Below are positions 24,085 through 31,448 of a DNA stretch of 31,448 nt, one piece after another. A model generated the notes under the pieces. It was given only the letters and a program-made list of their open reading frames with translations, was not told the DNA's origin and made no database searches. Origin of the DNA: CAINEC01 sp046073825 (GTDB lineage Bacteria > Bacteroidota > Bacteroidia > AKYH767-A > OLB10); NCBI GenBank assembly GCA_046073825.1, contig JBJTMY010000141.1:1-31448 (forward strand), read 5' to 3'. How positions within the stretch are numbered: the stretch's first letter is position 1; each line of letters begins with the position of its first letter. A program made the translations under genes and the position numbers.

Positions 24085-24148
24085 TACTTCGTAGTAATTT
24101 AGGTAAGCAAAGCGATTTTTAGTTTTCTTTGTAGTAATATTTAATACT

Positions 24149-24925
24149 ATGAGTTTAATAGCTGCAACAATTGAAAATGGTGTTGGTCGCATCAAGTTAA
24201 ATCGCCCAGAAAAGTTCAATAGCTTTAATCGCGAAATGGCGTTGCAAATGCAACTTGCACTCGACGAATATTCATCCAATAGTATCGTTCGTTGCATATT
24301 GATTGAGGCAGAAGGAAAAGCTTTTTGTGCGGGTCAGGATTTAGCGGAAGCCATTGCACCAGATGGACCCGGTATTCAGAAGATTGTTGATGAACACTAC
24401 AATCCAATAATTTTAAAAATTAGAGAAGCACCAAAGCCAGTGGTAGCTGTGGTGCAAGGAGTAGCAGCAGGTGCGGGTGCGAACATTGCGTTAGCCTGTG
24501 ATATTGTTTTAGCAGGAGAATCTTCTTCATTTATTCAGGCATTTAGTAAAATTGGTTTAGTCCCGGATAGTGGAGGTACTTTTTTTCTCCCAAGGTTAAT
24601 CGGATTTCAACGAGCTGCAGCATTAATGATGCTTGGTGATAAAGTAGAAGGTAAGGAAGCTGCACAAATGGGAATGATTTATAAGTGTTTTGATGACGCT
24701 TCGTTGAAATTAGAAAGCGATAAAATTGCTTTACAATTAGCATCCATGCCAACTAAAGGCATCGCCTTAACGAAATTGTTATTGAATCAATCTTTAACAA
24801 ATAATTTGAATCAGCAACTTAAGGCAGAGGAGCTTTTACAGGCCCAAGCTGGACAAACCGATGATCATAAAGAAGGAGTTAGTGCTTTTTTAGAAAAGCG
24901 AGCACCCGTATTTAAAGGAGAATAA
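24149..24925 (+). CDS. paaG: 2-(1,2-epoxy-1,2-dihydrophenyl)acetyl-CoA isomerase PaaG (crotonase family)
   Basis: Product of 258 residues with a crotonase fold. The oxyanion-hole stretches are FCAGQDLAE and GVAAGAGANIALACDI. GLVPDSGGTFFLPRLIG carries the catalytic Asp typical of PaaG rather than the Glu pair of ordinary enoyl-CoA hydratases. The C-terminal QTDDHKEGVSAFLEKRAPVF is also typical. It converts the ring epoxide to the seven-membered oxepin-CoA. A separate PaaF-type hydratase is not in the window, so this protein or a distant gene must supply that step. paaH starts one base after its stop. Confidence 0.92.
   Translation: MSLIAATIENGVGRIKLNRPEKFNSFNREMALQMQLALDEYSSNSIVRCILIEAEGKAFCAGQDLAEAIAPDGPGIQKIVDEHYNPIILKIREAPKPVVAVVQGVAAGAGANIALACDIVLAGESSSFIQAFSKIGLVPDSGGTFFLPRLIGFQRAAALMMLGDKVEGKEAAQMGMIYKCFDDASLKLESDKIALQLASMPTKGIALTKLLLNQSLTNNLNQQLKAEELLQAQAGQTDDHKEGVSAFLEKRAPVFKGE
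24914..24920 (+). promoter_or_regulatory. Shine-Dalgarno site of paaH
   Basis: AAAGGAG lies 6 nt before the paaH ATG and inside the last codons of paaG. It stands out because most other starts in this window have no such sequence, in line with weak Shine-Dalgarno use in Bacteroidota. It supports 24927 as the start. Confidence 0.6.
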
Positions 24926-24926
24926 G

Positions 24927-26099
24927 ATGTTATCAGAAAAATCTATTGTTGGAGTAATAGGTGCAGGTGCCATGGGAAGTGGTATTGCACAAGTAGCAGC
25001 TGCTGCAGGTCACCAGGTTTTATTGTTTGATGCGAAAGAGGGTGCAGCTGCGAACGCAGTGAAAAAAACAGAAGCTTCCTTGATGAAGTTGGTAGAGAAA
25101 GGTAAAATGTCAAATGATGATGCATTAGAATTATGTAAACGAATTTCGGTAATTAATTCATTGAATGATTTTGCATCAGCTGATTTAATCATTGAAGCGG
25201 TTGTGGAATTAATAGAGGTAAAAAAAGAAATTTTTTCGGCAGTAGAAAAAGTTGTTAAAGCAGACTGTGTTTTAGCAACCAATACTTCTTCTTTATCTGT
25301 AACTTCCGTTGCAGCAGCTTGTGTTAATGCCAATCGCGTTATCGGATTGCATTTTTTTAATCCGGCTCCTCTCATGCCATTAGTAGAAGTGATACCTGCA
25401 GTTCAAACAAAAGAAGGATTAGCGAATGCTTGTAAATCACTTATGTTGTTATGGAAAAAAGTGCCAGTAATAGCTAAAGATACTCCGGGATTTATTGTTA
25501 ATCGTGTTGCACGTCCTTTTTACGGAGAGTCGTTGAAAATTGTAGAAGAAGGAATCGCTGACATGGCAACTGTAGATGCTGCAATGCGTGATAAAGGTGG
25601 ATTTAAAATGGGGCCTTTTGAATTAATGGATTTAATTGGCAACGATATAAATTACACTGTTACGGAAACTGTTTGGAAGCAATTTTACTTTGATGCACGC
25701 TTTCGTCCATCATTGATTCAGAAAAAAATGGTTGAGTCAAATCGGTTAGGACGTAAAACAGGATTTGGCTATTATGATTATCAAGATAATGCTGTCAAGC
25801 CAACACCTAAGCAAGACGATGAATTAGCGAATGAAATTGTTATTCGTGTGTTGTCGATGTTGATTAATGAAGCAGCAGATGCATTGTACTATCAGATTGC
25901 AAGCGCCGAAGACATAGATTTATCAATGACAAAAGGGGTGAATTACCCCAAAGGATTATTGCTTTGGGCAGATGAAATAGGAGTAGAAAAAGTGTTATCC
26001 ATCTTAGATGCCTTGTATATAGAATATCACGATGACCGTTATCGGGCATCTGTTTTATTACGTCAAATGGCTAGAACAAAAAAAACATTTTTTAATTAG
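24927..26099 (+). CDS. paaH: 3-hydroxyadipyl-CoA dehydrogenase PaaH
   Basis: Product of 390 residues. The NAD-binding Rossmann motif is VGVIGAGAMGSGIAQVAAAAGH at the N-terminus, followed by LATNTSSLSVTS and GLHFFNPAPLMPLVEV, where the catalytic His lies. KDTPGFIVNRVARPFYGESL opens the first 3HCDH C-terminal domain, and a second copy (NEAADALYYQIASAEDIDLSM, NYPKGLLLWADEIG) follows, as in PaaH. It oxidises 3-hydroxyadipyl-CoA to 3-oxoadipyl-CoA with NAD. It is shorter than the E. coli protein but has both domains. A related 3-hydroxybutyryl-CoA dehydrogenase is the alternative; the operon favours PaaH. Confidence 0.92.
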   Translation: MLSEKSIVGVIGAGAMGSGIAQVAAAAGHQVLLFDAKEGAAANAVKKTEASLMKLVEKGKMSNDDALELCKRISVINSLNDFASADLIIEAVVELIEVKKEIFSAVEKVVKADCVLATNTSSLSVTSVAAACVNANRVIGLHFFNPAPLMPLVEVIPAVQTKEGLANACKSLMLLWKKVPVIAKDTPGFIVNRVARPFYGESLKIVEEGIADMATVDAAMRDKGGFKMGPFELMDLIGNDINYTVTETVWKQFYFDARFRPSLIQKKMVESNRLGRKTGFGYYDYQDNAVKPTPKQDDELANEIVIRVLSMLINEAADALYYQIASAEDIDLSMTKGVNYPKGLLLWADEIGVEKVLSILDALYIEYHDDRYRASVLLRQMARTKKTFFN

Positions 26100-26100
26100 T

Positions 26101-26529
26101 ATGGAAAATAATCAGGCAAAAAATATTGTAGCTAAAATGTTTGACAATGACTGGTTTAGTCAATGGTTAGGTATTGAAGTGCTCGATGTACGTCCTGGTT
26201 ATTGTAAGTTGAAAATGCAAATTCGCAAGGAAATGCTTAATGGTTTTGCTATTGCTCATGGAGGCATCACCTATTCTCTTGCAGATAGTGCATTGGCCTT
26301 TGCGTCCAATTCTCACGGCCGTCAAAGTGTTTCTGTAGAGACCTCTATATCACATACAATATCTTTAAAAGAAGGTGATGTGATATTTGCAGTTTCTGAA
26401 GAAAAAAGTTTAACCAATAAAATTGGAATTTATTTAATCACGGTTTCCAACGAAGAAGAGAAAACAGTAGCACTATTTAAAGGGGTGGTTTATCGATCTT
26501 CAAAAGAATGGTTTCCAAATGAAAAGTAA
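26101..26529 (+). CDS. paaI: Hydroxyphenylacetyl-CoA thioesterase PaaI (hotdog fold)
   Basis: Product of 142 residues. The hotdog-fold core HGGITYSLADSALAFASNSHG carries the active-site Asp, and SVSVETSISHTISLKEGD follows, matching PaaI. PaaI is thought to release CoA from dead-end thioesters formed when the pathway stalls, such as ring-hydroxylated phenylacetyl-CoA. The ATG at 26101 is one base after the paaH stop. A longer in-frame extension upstream would overlap paaH and has no family similarity. Confidence 0.93.
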   Translation: MENNQAKNIVAKMFDNDWFSQWLGIEVLDVRPGYCKLKMQIRKEMLNGFAIAHGGITYSLADSALAFASNSHGRQSVSVETSISHTISLKEGDVIFAVSEEKSLTNKIGIYLITVSNEEEKTVALFKGVVYRSSKEWFPNEK

Positions 26530-26530
26530 T

Positions 26531-27739
26531 ATGATAAAAAATGCATATATCGTAAATGGTGTTCGTACACCGATTGGTAATTTTGGTGGAACATTGTCTC
26601 CTGTTCGGGCTGATGATTTGGCTGCCCTAGTTTTACGTAAGTTGGTAGAAAAAAATCAAGGGATTGATTTAACGGCTATAGGTGACGTTATATTGGGTTG
26701 CGCTAATCAAGCAGGTGAAGACAATCGCAATGTGGCCCGCATGGCTACATTGCTAGCAGGATTGCCTGTAACCATTCCAGGTGAAACAGTCAATCGATTA
26801 TGTGCTTCAGGATTGTCGGCTATTGCTGCTGCTGGTCGATCAATAATGGTTGGAGAAGCTGATTTGATGATAGCCGGAGGTGTTGAGCAAATGACACGTG
26901 GACCATGGGTGATTTCTAAAACATCAACGCCGTATGGACGTGATGCACAAATGTTCGATTCTAGTTTCGGATGGAGATTTGTAAATCCACAAATGAAAGA
27001 GAAGTATGGTGTAGATGCGATGGGTGAAACAGCTGAGAATTTAGCTGTACGTGATAGCATTTCAAGGGAAGACCAAGATCAGTTTGCATTACATTCACAA
27101 CAAAAGGCAGCCGAAGCTCAGCTAGCTGGTAAGTTTGAAAATGAAATCGTAGCTGTCGAAATTCCTCAGAGAAAAGGGGATTCTATACTTTTTACACAGG
27201 ATGAATTTATTAAGCCTAAAACTTCTTTAGAGGGATTGTCGAAGTTGAAACCTAGTTTTCGTAAAGACGGTACCGTTACAGCTGGAAATGCCAGTGGCTT
27301 GAATGATGGGGCGGCAGCACTTTTATTAGCTTCAGAAGATGGATTGAAGAAAAATAATCTTAAGCCATTAAGCAGAATTGTTTCAATTGGAATTGCGGGA
27401 GTAGAACCACGTATCATGGGCATCGGACCAGTTGAGGCAGCAAACAAAGCGCTTAAAAATGCCGGTCTCACTTGGGCCGATATGGATATTATTGAATTGA
27501 ATGAAGCGTTTGCTGCTCAAAGTTTAGCGTGCATTCGTAGTTGGGGTTTGAATGACAATGATTCAAGAATTAATCCGAACGGAGGTGCGATAGCGTTAGG
27601 TCATCCATTGGGGATGAGTGGTGCCCGAATTGCACTTTCTGCATCTTTACAATTGGCGGAAGGGAATAAAAAATATGCGATGGTAACCATGTGTATTGGC
27701 GTAGGGCAGGGGTATGCAATGATTCTAGAAAGAGCATAA
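26531..27739 (+). CDS. paaJ: 3-oxoadipyl-CoA / 3-oxo-5,6-dehydrosuberyl-CoA thiolase PaaJ
   Basis: Product of 402 residues, the normal thiolase length. The nucleophilic Cys is in VNRLCASGLSAI near residue 90. The His is in NPNGGAIALGHPLGMSGAR and the second Cys in TMCIGVGQG. The N-terminus AYIVNGVRTPIGNFGG and the stretch RDSISREDQDQFALHSQQ are typical of PcaF/PaaJ. It carries out the two beta-ketothiolase steps that end in succinyl-CoA and acetyl-CoA. The start at 26531 is two codons' distance beyond the paaI stop region (1-nt gap); an ATG at 26519 overlapping paaI by 11 nt is possible. It is the last gene before a terminator. Confidence 0.94.
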   Translation: MIKNAYIVNGVRTPIGNFGGTLSPVRADDLAALVLRKLVEKNQGIDLTAIGDVILGCANQAGEDNRNVARMATLLAGLPVTIPGETVNRLCASGLSAIAAAGRSIMVGEADLMIAGGVEQMTRGPWVISKTSTPYGRDAQMFDSSFGWRFVNPQMKEKYGVDAMGETAENLAVRDSISREDQDQFALHSQQKAAEAQLAGKFENEIVAVEIPQRKGDSILFTQDEFIKPKTSLEGLSKLKPSFRKDGTVTAGNASGLNDGAAALLLASEDGLKKNNLKPLSRIVSIGIAGVEPRIMGIGPVEAANKALKNAGLTWADMDIIELNEAFAAQSLACIRSWGLNDNDSRINPNGGAIALGHPLGMSGARIALSASLQLAEGNKKYAMVTMCIGVGQGYAMILERA

Positions 27740-27770
27740 AAAAAGAGCACCTTTGCAAGTGCCCTATTTT
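27738..27770. terminator. Bidirectional terminator between paaJ and the sensor kinase gene
   Basis: The stem GAGCAC (27745-27750) / GTGCCC (27759-27764), with one mismatch, has a run of seven A on its left and TATTTT on its right. Read on the minus strand it ends in a long T-run, and on the plus strand in TATTTT, so it can stop both convergent transcripts. It overlaps the paaJ stop codon and ends 13 nt before the kinase gene stop. Confidence 0.7.
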
Positions 27771-27782
27771 AAAATTAAACAG

Positions 27783-28928
27783 CTATCTTTTAATGATTTC
27801 GAGAGGTATTAACTCTCTTTTCATTTCTTGTATTGGTAAACTGAAGAAAAAGGTAGTTCCTTTTCCTACTTCACTACTTAACCAAATATTCCCACCATGC
27901 GCTTCTACAATTCTTTTCGCGATGGTTAGTCCTAATCCTGTGCTTTTCTCTCCATTTGTACTTGTTACACTTGTTTTTGCAAAAGGTAAAAATACGCGGT
28001 GTATGTCGTTAGAAGGAATTCCTTGTCCCTGGTCTTTCACCGAAATAACCACTTCACTTCCCTTGTTCGCTACGTTTATTTCTACGTGGGTGTTTCCGAA
28101 AGAAAATTTAATGGCATTCGAAATTAAATTATTTAATACTTGTTGCAAATGAACTTTATCGAAACAAACATTAGGTACATTATCAGCGATGTTAAAATCA
28201 AGAATGATAGATTTCGCATCCGCCGTTCTAATATTATCATTTATCGACTTCTGAATAATCCATGCAATTGAATCATTTTTTAAGTTGAGATTCATTTTGC
28301 CTGATTCGATTTTTGATACATCCAATAAATTATTCAGTAATTCTAACATATCTGTTCCTGAATCATGCATCATTCGTAACATTTCTCTTAAGTCGTCTGA
28401 TAACATATTACCTAATTCATCTTCTAAAATATGAACTAACGATATGATGTTACCAATTGGATTTCTTAAATCATGTGAAGCCACCCCGAGAAAGTAATTC
28501 TTTTCTTGATTTAGTTTTGCAAGCTCTGCATTTTTGATTTCGAGTTCTCGCTGTTGATCATGTAATTTCAAGAGCGTATTTACTTTTGCTTGGGTAATAT
28601 CAATATCTAAAGGCTTAAATAAATAATCAATACAGCCTTCTTGATAACCTTTTAACATGTATTTCTTTTCCTTGCTGATGGCAGTAACAAATAGGATAGG
28701 GGTTTTCTTCGTTCTGTTGGTTTGCTTTAACATGTGCGCCACTTCAAATCCATCCATTCCTGGCATTTGCACATCCAATAAAATGAGTGCAAGATCTTCA
28801 CTATACGCAATCTTTAATGCCTCTTCTCCCGATGAAGCTTTTAATAGTATCCTGTTATCACAAGCGAGGATGTTTTCTAATGAATAAAGGTTTTCAGGGC
28901 GGTCGTCAACAAGTAATATTTTATGCAT
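27783..28928 (-). CDS. Response-regulator/histidine-kinase hybrid, soluble
   Basis: Product of 381 residues. The N-terminal receiver domain (MHKILLVDDRPENL) has phospho-acceptor Asp52 in LILLDVQMPGMDG and the conserved Lys105 in YLFKPLD. A short coiled coil (about 123-145) leads to the HisKA dimerisation domain, with phospho-acceptor His152 in ASHDLRNP. The HATPase domain has N-box NNLISNAIKF, G1 DQGQGIP, FLPF and G2 STGLGLTIAKRIVEAHGG. There is no membrane helix or sensor domain, so it is cytoplasmic and probably takes its signal through the receiver from another kinase. No partner or DNA-binding output gene is adjacent. The start at 28928 matches the receiver-domain N-terminus; an in-frame upstream extension lacks similarity. 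Confidence 0.93.
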   Translation of the reverse strand: MHKILLVDDRPENLYSLENILACDNRILLKASSGEEALKIAYSEDLALILLDVQMPGMDGFEVAHMLKQTNRTKKTPILFVTAISKEKKYMLKGYQEGCIDYLFKPLDIDITQAKVNTLLKLHDQQRELEIKNAELAKLNQEKNYFLGVASHDLRNPIGNIISLVHILEDELGNMLSDDLREMLRMMHDSGTDMLELLNNLLDVSKIESGKMNLNLKNDSIAWIIQKSINDNIRTADAKSIILDFNIADNVPNVCFDKVHLQQVLNNLISNAIKFSFGNTHVEINVANKGSEVVISVKDQGQGIPSNDIHRVFLPFAKTSVTSTNGEKSTGLGLTIAKRIVEAHGGNIWLSSEVGKGTTFFFSLPIQEMKRELIPLEIIKR

Positions 28929-28997
28929 TGGTTTGAAATATTTGATGGGATAAAAATACCCTTGCAATATCCTTCAATGTTTAAAATAATGATTGAT

Positions 28998-29136
28998 TCT
29001 TACAATGTGATAGAACTGCCTAAAAAGTAGATTTTAATCATGTAAGATTTTGAATAATCTTCAATAAAATCCTTCTTGGTTTTTATCTTTATCCTTCGTA
29101 CATCTTACATATAATTAAAATTTGAGGCTGTAAGAT
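28998..29136. promoter_or_regulatory. Cluster of TGTAAGA(T) sites between tamL and the sensor kinase gene
   Basis: The 254-nt intergenic stretch (28929-29182) holds TCTTACA (28998-29004), TGTAAGAT (29041-29048), ATCTTACA (29102-29109) and TGTAAGAT (29129-29136), alternating in orientation. The third copy can pair with either the second (9-bp arms) or the fourth (8-bp arms). Two -7-like elements on the minus strand, TACTTTTT (29029-29022) and TATTTTTA (28958-28951), lie beside or downstream of them. No small gene is evident. A regulator-binding array or paired RNA structures for the kinase leader are both possible. Confidence 0.4.
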
Positions 29137-29182
29137 TGAATGAAAAACTAACGAAAAATAATCATGCAATGATGCAATAATT

Positions 29183-31448
29183 TTAAAATGGATACCCAAT
29201 TCCAAAATTAAACGTCAAGTCTGATAGGTTGTTTTGACCTGCAACCCATCTGCTGCCAATAGGTTTTGATGGATCTTTCATTTTTAATGCAGCATCTAAT
29301 CGAAATATGAAGAAGGTAAAATCCCCTCTTAATCCAATTCCTGATCCAATGGCAATCTCATCGCCAAACGTTTTTATTCTTACAGTAGCGCCCGGTTTAT
29401 CTGTAACATCATTTAATAACCAGATATTACCAGCATCCGTAAATACCGCACCTTTTAAAAATTTATAAAGATTAAATCGGTACTCAACATTGCCAGTAAT
29501 TTTAAATTCTCCGAACTGTTGAAAAAGGTCCGTTGTTACATTAGATCCTGGACCGAGCGAACGCGATCTCCATGCTCTGATGTCATTGGGGCCGCCCGCA
29601 TAAAAAGCTTTTTCAAACGGAACTAAGGTTGAATTTCCATAAGCATAGCCAAGTCCCGATACAAACCTTGTAACAAGGGCAGAAGTTTTATTAAAGTTGA
29701 GGTAATATCGGAAATCAAAATCGGGCCTTACATATTGCGCATATCGAACATTACCAATCAGTCGACTATTTGTTTCTGAAATTTTATACGTGCTTGTTGG
29801 CAATAAGGAAAGTGTGTTACCTGCAAATTCAATATTAAATCGGAAGAATGTGAAATTTCCGATCTTGCCTACAATCTGGTTGTTGTACAAATAACTAAAG
29901 CGCCCATTTATAATTAATTGATCTGTATAAGAGTTGAGTAGATTGATATTGTTATAAGAAAGTAATTGTCTATTAAATGCAGTATCTAGGTCAACTTTTA
30001 AGTAGTTGATTTCTGCTGGATAAAAATAAAAACGATTGTATTTTGAAGTCCTTTTGGTATAGTAATAAGATAAGTTGGCAAGTCTTCGAAAATATTCAGG
30101 TCGGCTCTGCACATTATAACCGATCGATACTGAGGTAATTGGGTTACTTACTTTTCTTGAATTACGAATAGTAAATGGCCATAATCCTCTTGGAAAGCTC
30201 AAGCTTAATTCAGGACCAAATTCGAAAGTGTTAAACAAGCCAAATTTGTAGGCTTGACTTTCTTGTGTAGTTAATGAGCGTTGAATTTCTAATCCCCCTC
30301 GAATTTTAAACTCTAATAGTTCAGCTCCTCTAAAAACATTTTTATTTCGATATACGAAACTTCCGGAGATCCCTAGATTTCCACCACTGTTGGTGCCTTC
30401 TGCTTCGAATTTATAGGATTGTCTAAGTTGTGGCGATAACATTATTTTGCAGTGATACAAATTTCTTCCTAAACTATCGGTTCCCTCAAGTTGGTCGTAT
30501 TTAATATTTACAAAGCGAAACACACCTAAATCAGCCAAACGCTGATAGGTCAAGTCAATATTTTCCTGAGAGTATAATGAGTTAGGCTGCACATAAATAT
30601 GATCAGTTAAACGATTGAATTTATAAAGAAAGACAGTGTCTCGATTTGGATAAAAAACATAATCATTATAGGTAGCACTATCAGTTACTGCTACGCGATT
30701 AATATCGATAGGCTCATAATCCATATCAATGCTTATCTTTTTATTTATTCCTAAAAGATGCTTTGGAGTAATAGCATTTTTAATCTGATCCTCTGTAGGA
30801 TTTGGATTAGAAATTACCATGGTGACTTCTGCATTATTCGATTTGAATCCTGTATCTACAATAAATCGTATGTACTGACTATTAAACGCTGCGAAGCCCG
30901 AATTTCTTAATAAAGTAGTTATACGGTCTCGTTCTTTTTGTAATGTTCCAGCCGAGTAATTATCACCGAGGTGAATATTTGTTTGCATATCGTGTTGTAA
31001 AACGATTGCTTCGACCAAAGAATCCTTTATCTCATATTTTAACTTACGGAAAGTGTAGGGTGTTTTACCATAGAGATTATAATAGACAATTGATTTTTTT
31101 TTATAATATTCTATAGAGTCTGAAGCTTCTGCATTAAAATAACCATTGTTTTGCAGTAAGGTTAAAAGTTGCTCTCGTGATTTACGAACTTTCATGGTGT
31201 CAACCAATACAGGTTCTTCTCCAACCGCTGTTTTTAACCAATGGTTAAATTTTGTCTCTTTTCCTTTAAAAGCAAAATTGTATACACTTAAATGGAAACG
31301 AATAAATCCAAAGATTTTTCGATTGGGTTTTTGCTTTATAACAGCAAGAAAATTTTCTTTTAATTCAGGTCTGTCTGTTTTAATCGTATTTTTACAAAGC
31401 AAGTGTTTGCCGTCAGGAACGCTTCTCGTTGAGGCACATCCTGAAAGA
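29183..31448 (-). CDS. tamL: TamL-type outer-membrane lipoprotein of the BamA/TamA family, 5'-truncated
   Basis: The 754 visible residues continue past the right edge of the window. The first ones read LSGCASTRSVPDGKHLL, a lipobox with Cys codon at 31438-31436; the rest of the signal peptide is outside. POTRA-like repeats follow (KVRKSREQLLTLLQNNGYFNA; LQKERDRITTLLRNSGFAAFN; QRLADLGVFRFVNIKYD). The C-terminal half is a 16-strand-type Omp85 barrel with the loop-6 motif GGPNDIRAWRSRSLGPG and a final NFGIGYPF ending in an aromatic residue. In Bacteroidota this lipidated TamA homologue is called TamL and works with TamB in outer-membrane maintenance. No tamB is visible. A start inside the window (TTG at 31402) would remove the lipobox and is rejected. 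Confidence 0.9.
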   Translation of the reverse strand, partial: LSGCASTRSVPDGKHLLCKNTIKTDRPELKENFLAVIKQKPNRKIFGFIRFHLSVYNFAFKGKETKFNHWLKTAVGEEPVLVDTMKVRKSREQLLTLLQNNGYFNAEASDSIEYYKKKSIVYYNLYGKTPYTFRKLKYEIKDSLVEAIVLQHDMQTNIHLGDNYSAGTLQKERDRITTLLRNSGFAAFNSQYIRFIVDTGFKSNNAEVTMVISNPNPTEDQIKNAITPKHLLGINKKISIDMDYEPIDINRVAVTDSATYNDYVFYPNRDTVFLYKFNRLTDHIYVQPNSLYSQENIDLTYQRLADLGVFRFVNIKYDQLEGTDSLGRNLYHCKIMLSPQLRQSYKFEAEGTNSGGNLGISGSFVYRNKNVFRGAELLEFKIRGGLEIQRSLTTQESQAYKFGLFNTFEFGPELSLSFPRGLWPFTIRNSRKVSNPITSVSIGYNVQSRPEYFRRLANLSYYYTKRTSKYNRFYFYPAEINYLKVDLDTAFNRQLLSYNNINLLNSYTDQLIINGRFSYLYNNQIVGKIGNFTFFRFNIEFAGNTLSLLPTSTYKISETNSRLIGNVRYAQYVRPDFDFRYYLNFNKTSALVTRFVSGLGYAYGNSTLVPFEKAFYAGGPNDIRAWRSRSLGPGSNVTTDLFQQFGEFKITGNVEYRFNLYKFLKGAVFTDAGNIWLLNDVTDKPGATVRIKTFGDEIAIGSGIGLRGDFTFFIFRLDAALKMKDPSKPIGSRWVAGQNNLSDLTFNFGIGYPF

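Noticed and set aside
25010..25375. Open frame of about 120 codons on the minus strand inside paaH
   Set aside because: It is antisense to a gene with clear catalytic motifs, has no domain signature and no start context. It reflects codon bias of the real gene.
26707..27060. Open frame of about 117 codons on the minus strand inside paaJ
   Set aside because: Shadow of the thiolase gene, with no recognisable protein features.
27691..28152. Plus-strand open frame spanning the paaJ end and the kinase gene
   Set aside because: It overlaps the terminator and is antisense to the HATPase domain. The translated sequence has no domain features.

Overview
This is an AT-rich bacterial window that looks like Bacteroidota. 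The evidence is a Wzc-like autokinase with a Gly-Tyr repeat tail, an outer-membrane BamA-family protein whose N-terminus carries a lipobox (TamL type), a promoter resembling the TTG...TAnnTTTG consensus, and almost no Shine-Dalgarno sequences. A narrower placement is not possible from the sequence. There are no tRNA or rRNA genes, CRISPR arrays, insertion sequences or integrases.

Layout: (1) 1-583 (+) is the 3' part of a cysteine desulfurase gene that ends at a TAG ten sense codons before an in-frame TAA. (2) 613-21371 (-) is a tightly packed 15-gene surface or exopolysaccharide locus. In transcription order it holds: Wza-like export lipoprotein, Wzc-like autokinase, flippase fused to a glycosyltransferase, a nucleotidyltransferase-fold protein, a beta-propeller protein, a second nucleotidyltransferase-fold protein, methyltransferase, GT4, asparagine-synthase-type amidotransferase, GT4, Wzy-like polymerase, GT4, bi-domain oxidoreductase, an alpha/alpha-toroid protein and a DUF354 protein. 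Most junctions are ATGA/TAATG overlaps or 1-2 nt gaps, so it reads as one transcription unit. (3) 21372-21569 is the divergent control region. (4) 21570-27739 (+) is a phenylacetyl-CoA catabolic operon, paaABCD-paaGHIJ, ending in a hairpin that can terminate both strands. (5) 27783-28928 (-) is a cytoplasmic response-regulator/histidine-kinase hybrid. (6) 29183-31448 (-) is tamL, cut by the window end just upstream of its lipobox.

How the genes work together: the polysaccharide locus encodes several glycosyltransferases, sugar-modifying candidates (AsnB, methyltransferase, oxidoreductase), a flippase, a polymerase and a Wza/Wzc export pair, which is the layout of a Wzx/Wzy-dependent pathway. 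A priming phosphoglycosyltransferase and nucleotide-sugar synthesis genes are absent from the window. The paa operon encodes the catalytic and assembly subunits of the ring epoxidase (A-D), the ring isomerase (G), 3-hydroxyacyl-CoA dehydrogenase (H), thioesterase (I) and thiolase (J). The reductase (E), ligase (K), ring hydrolase/dehydrogenase (Z) and PaaF hydratase are not here.

The most unusual observations are: a perfect 17-bp-arm hairpin with a T5 run inside the first codons of the flippase gene (a possible attenuator); the flippase-glycosyltransferase fusion; an uncharacterised nucleotidyltransferase / propeller / nucleotidyltransferase cassette; and a cluster of TGTAAGA(T) sites between tamL and the sensor kinase.
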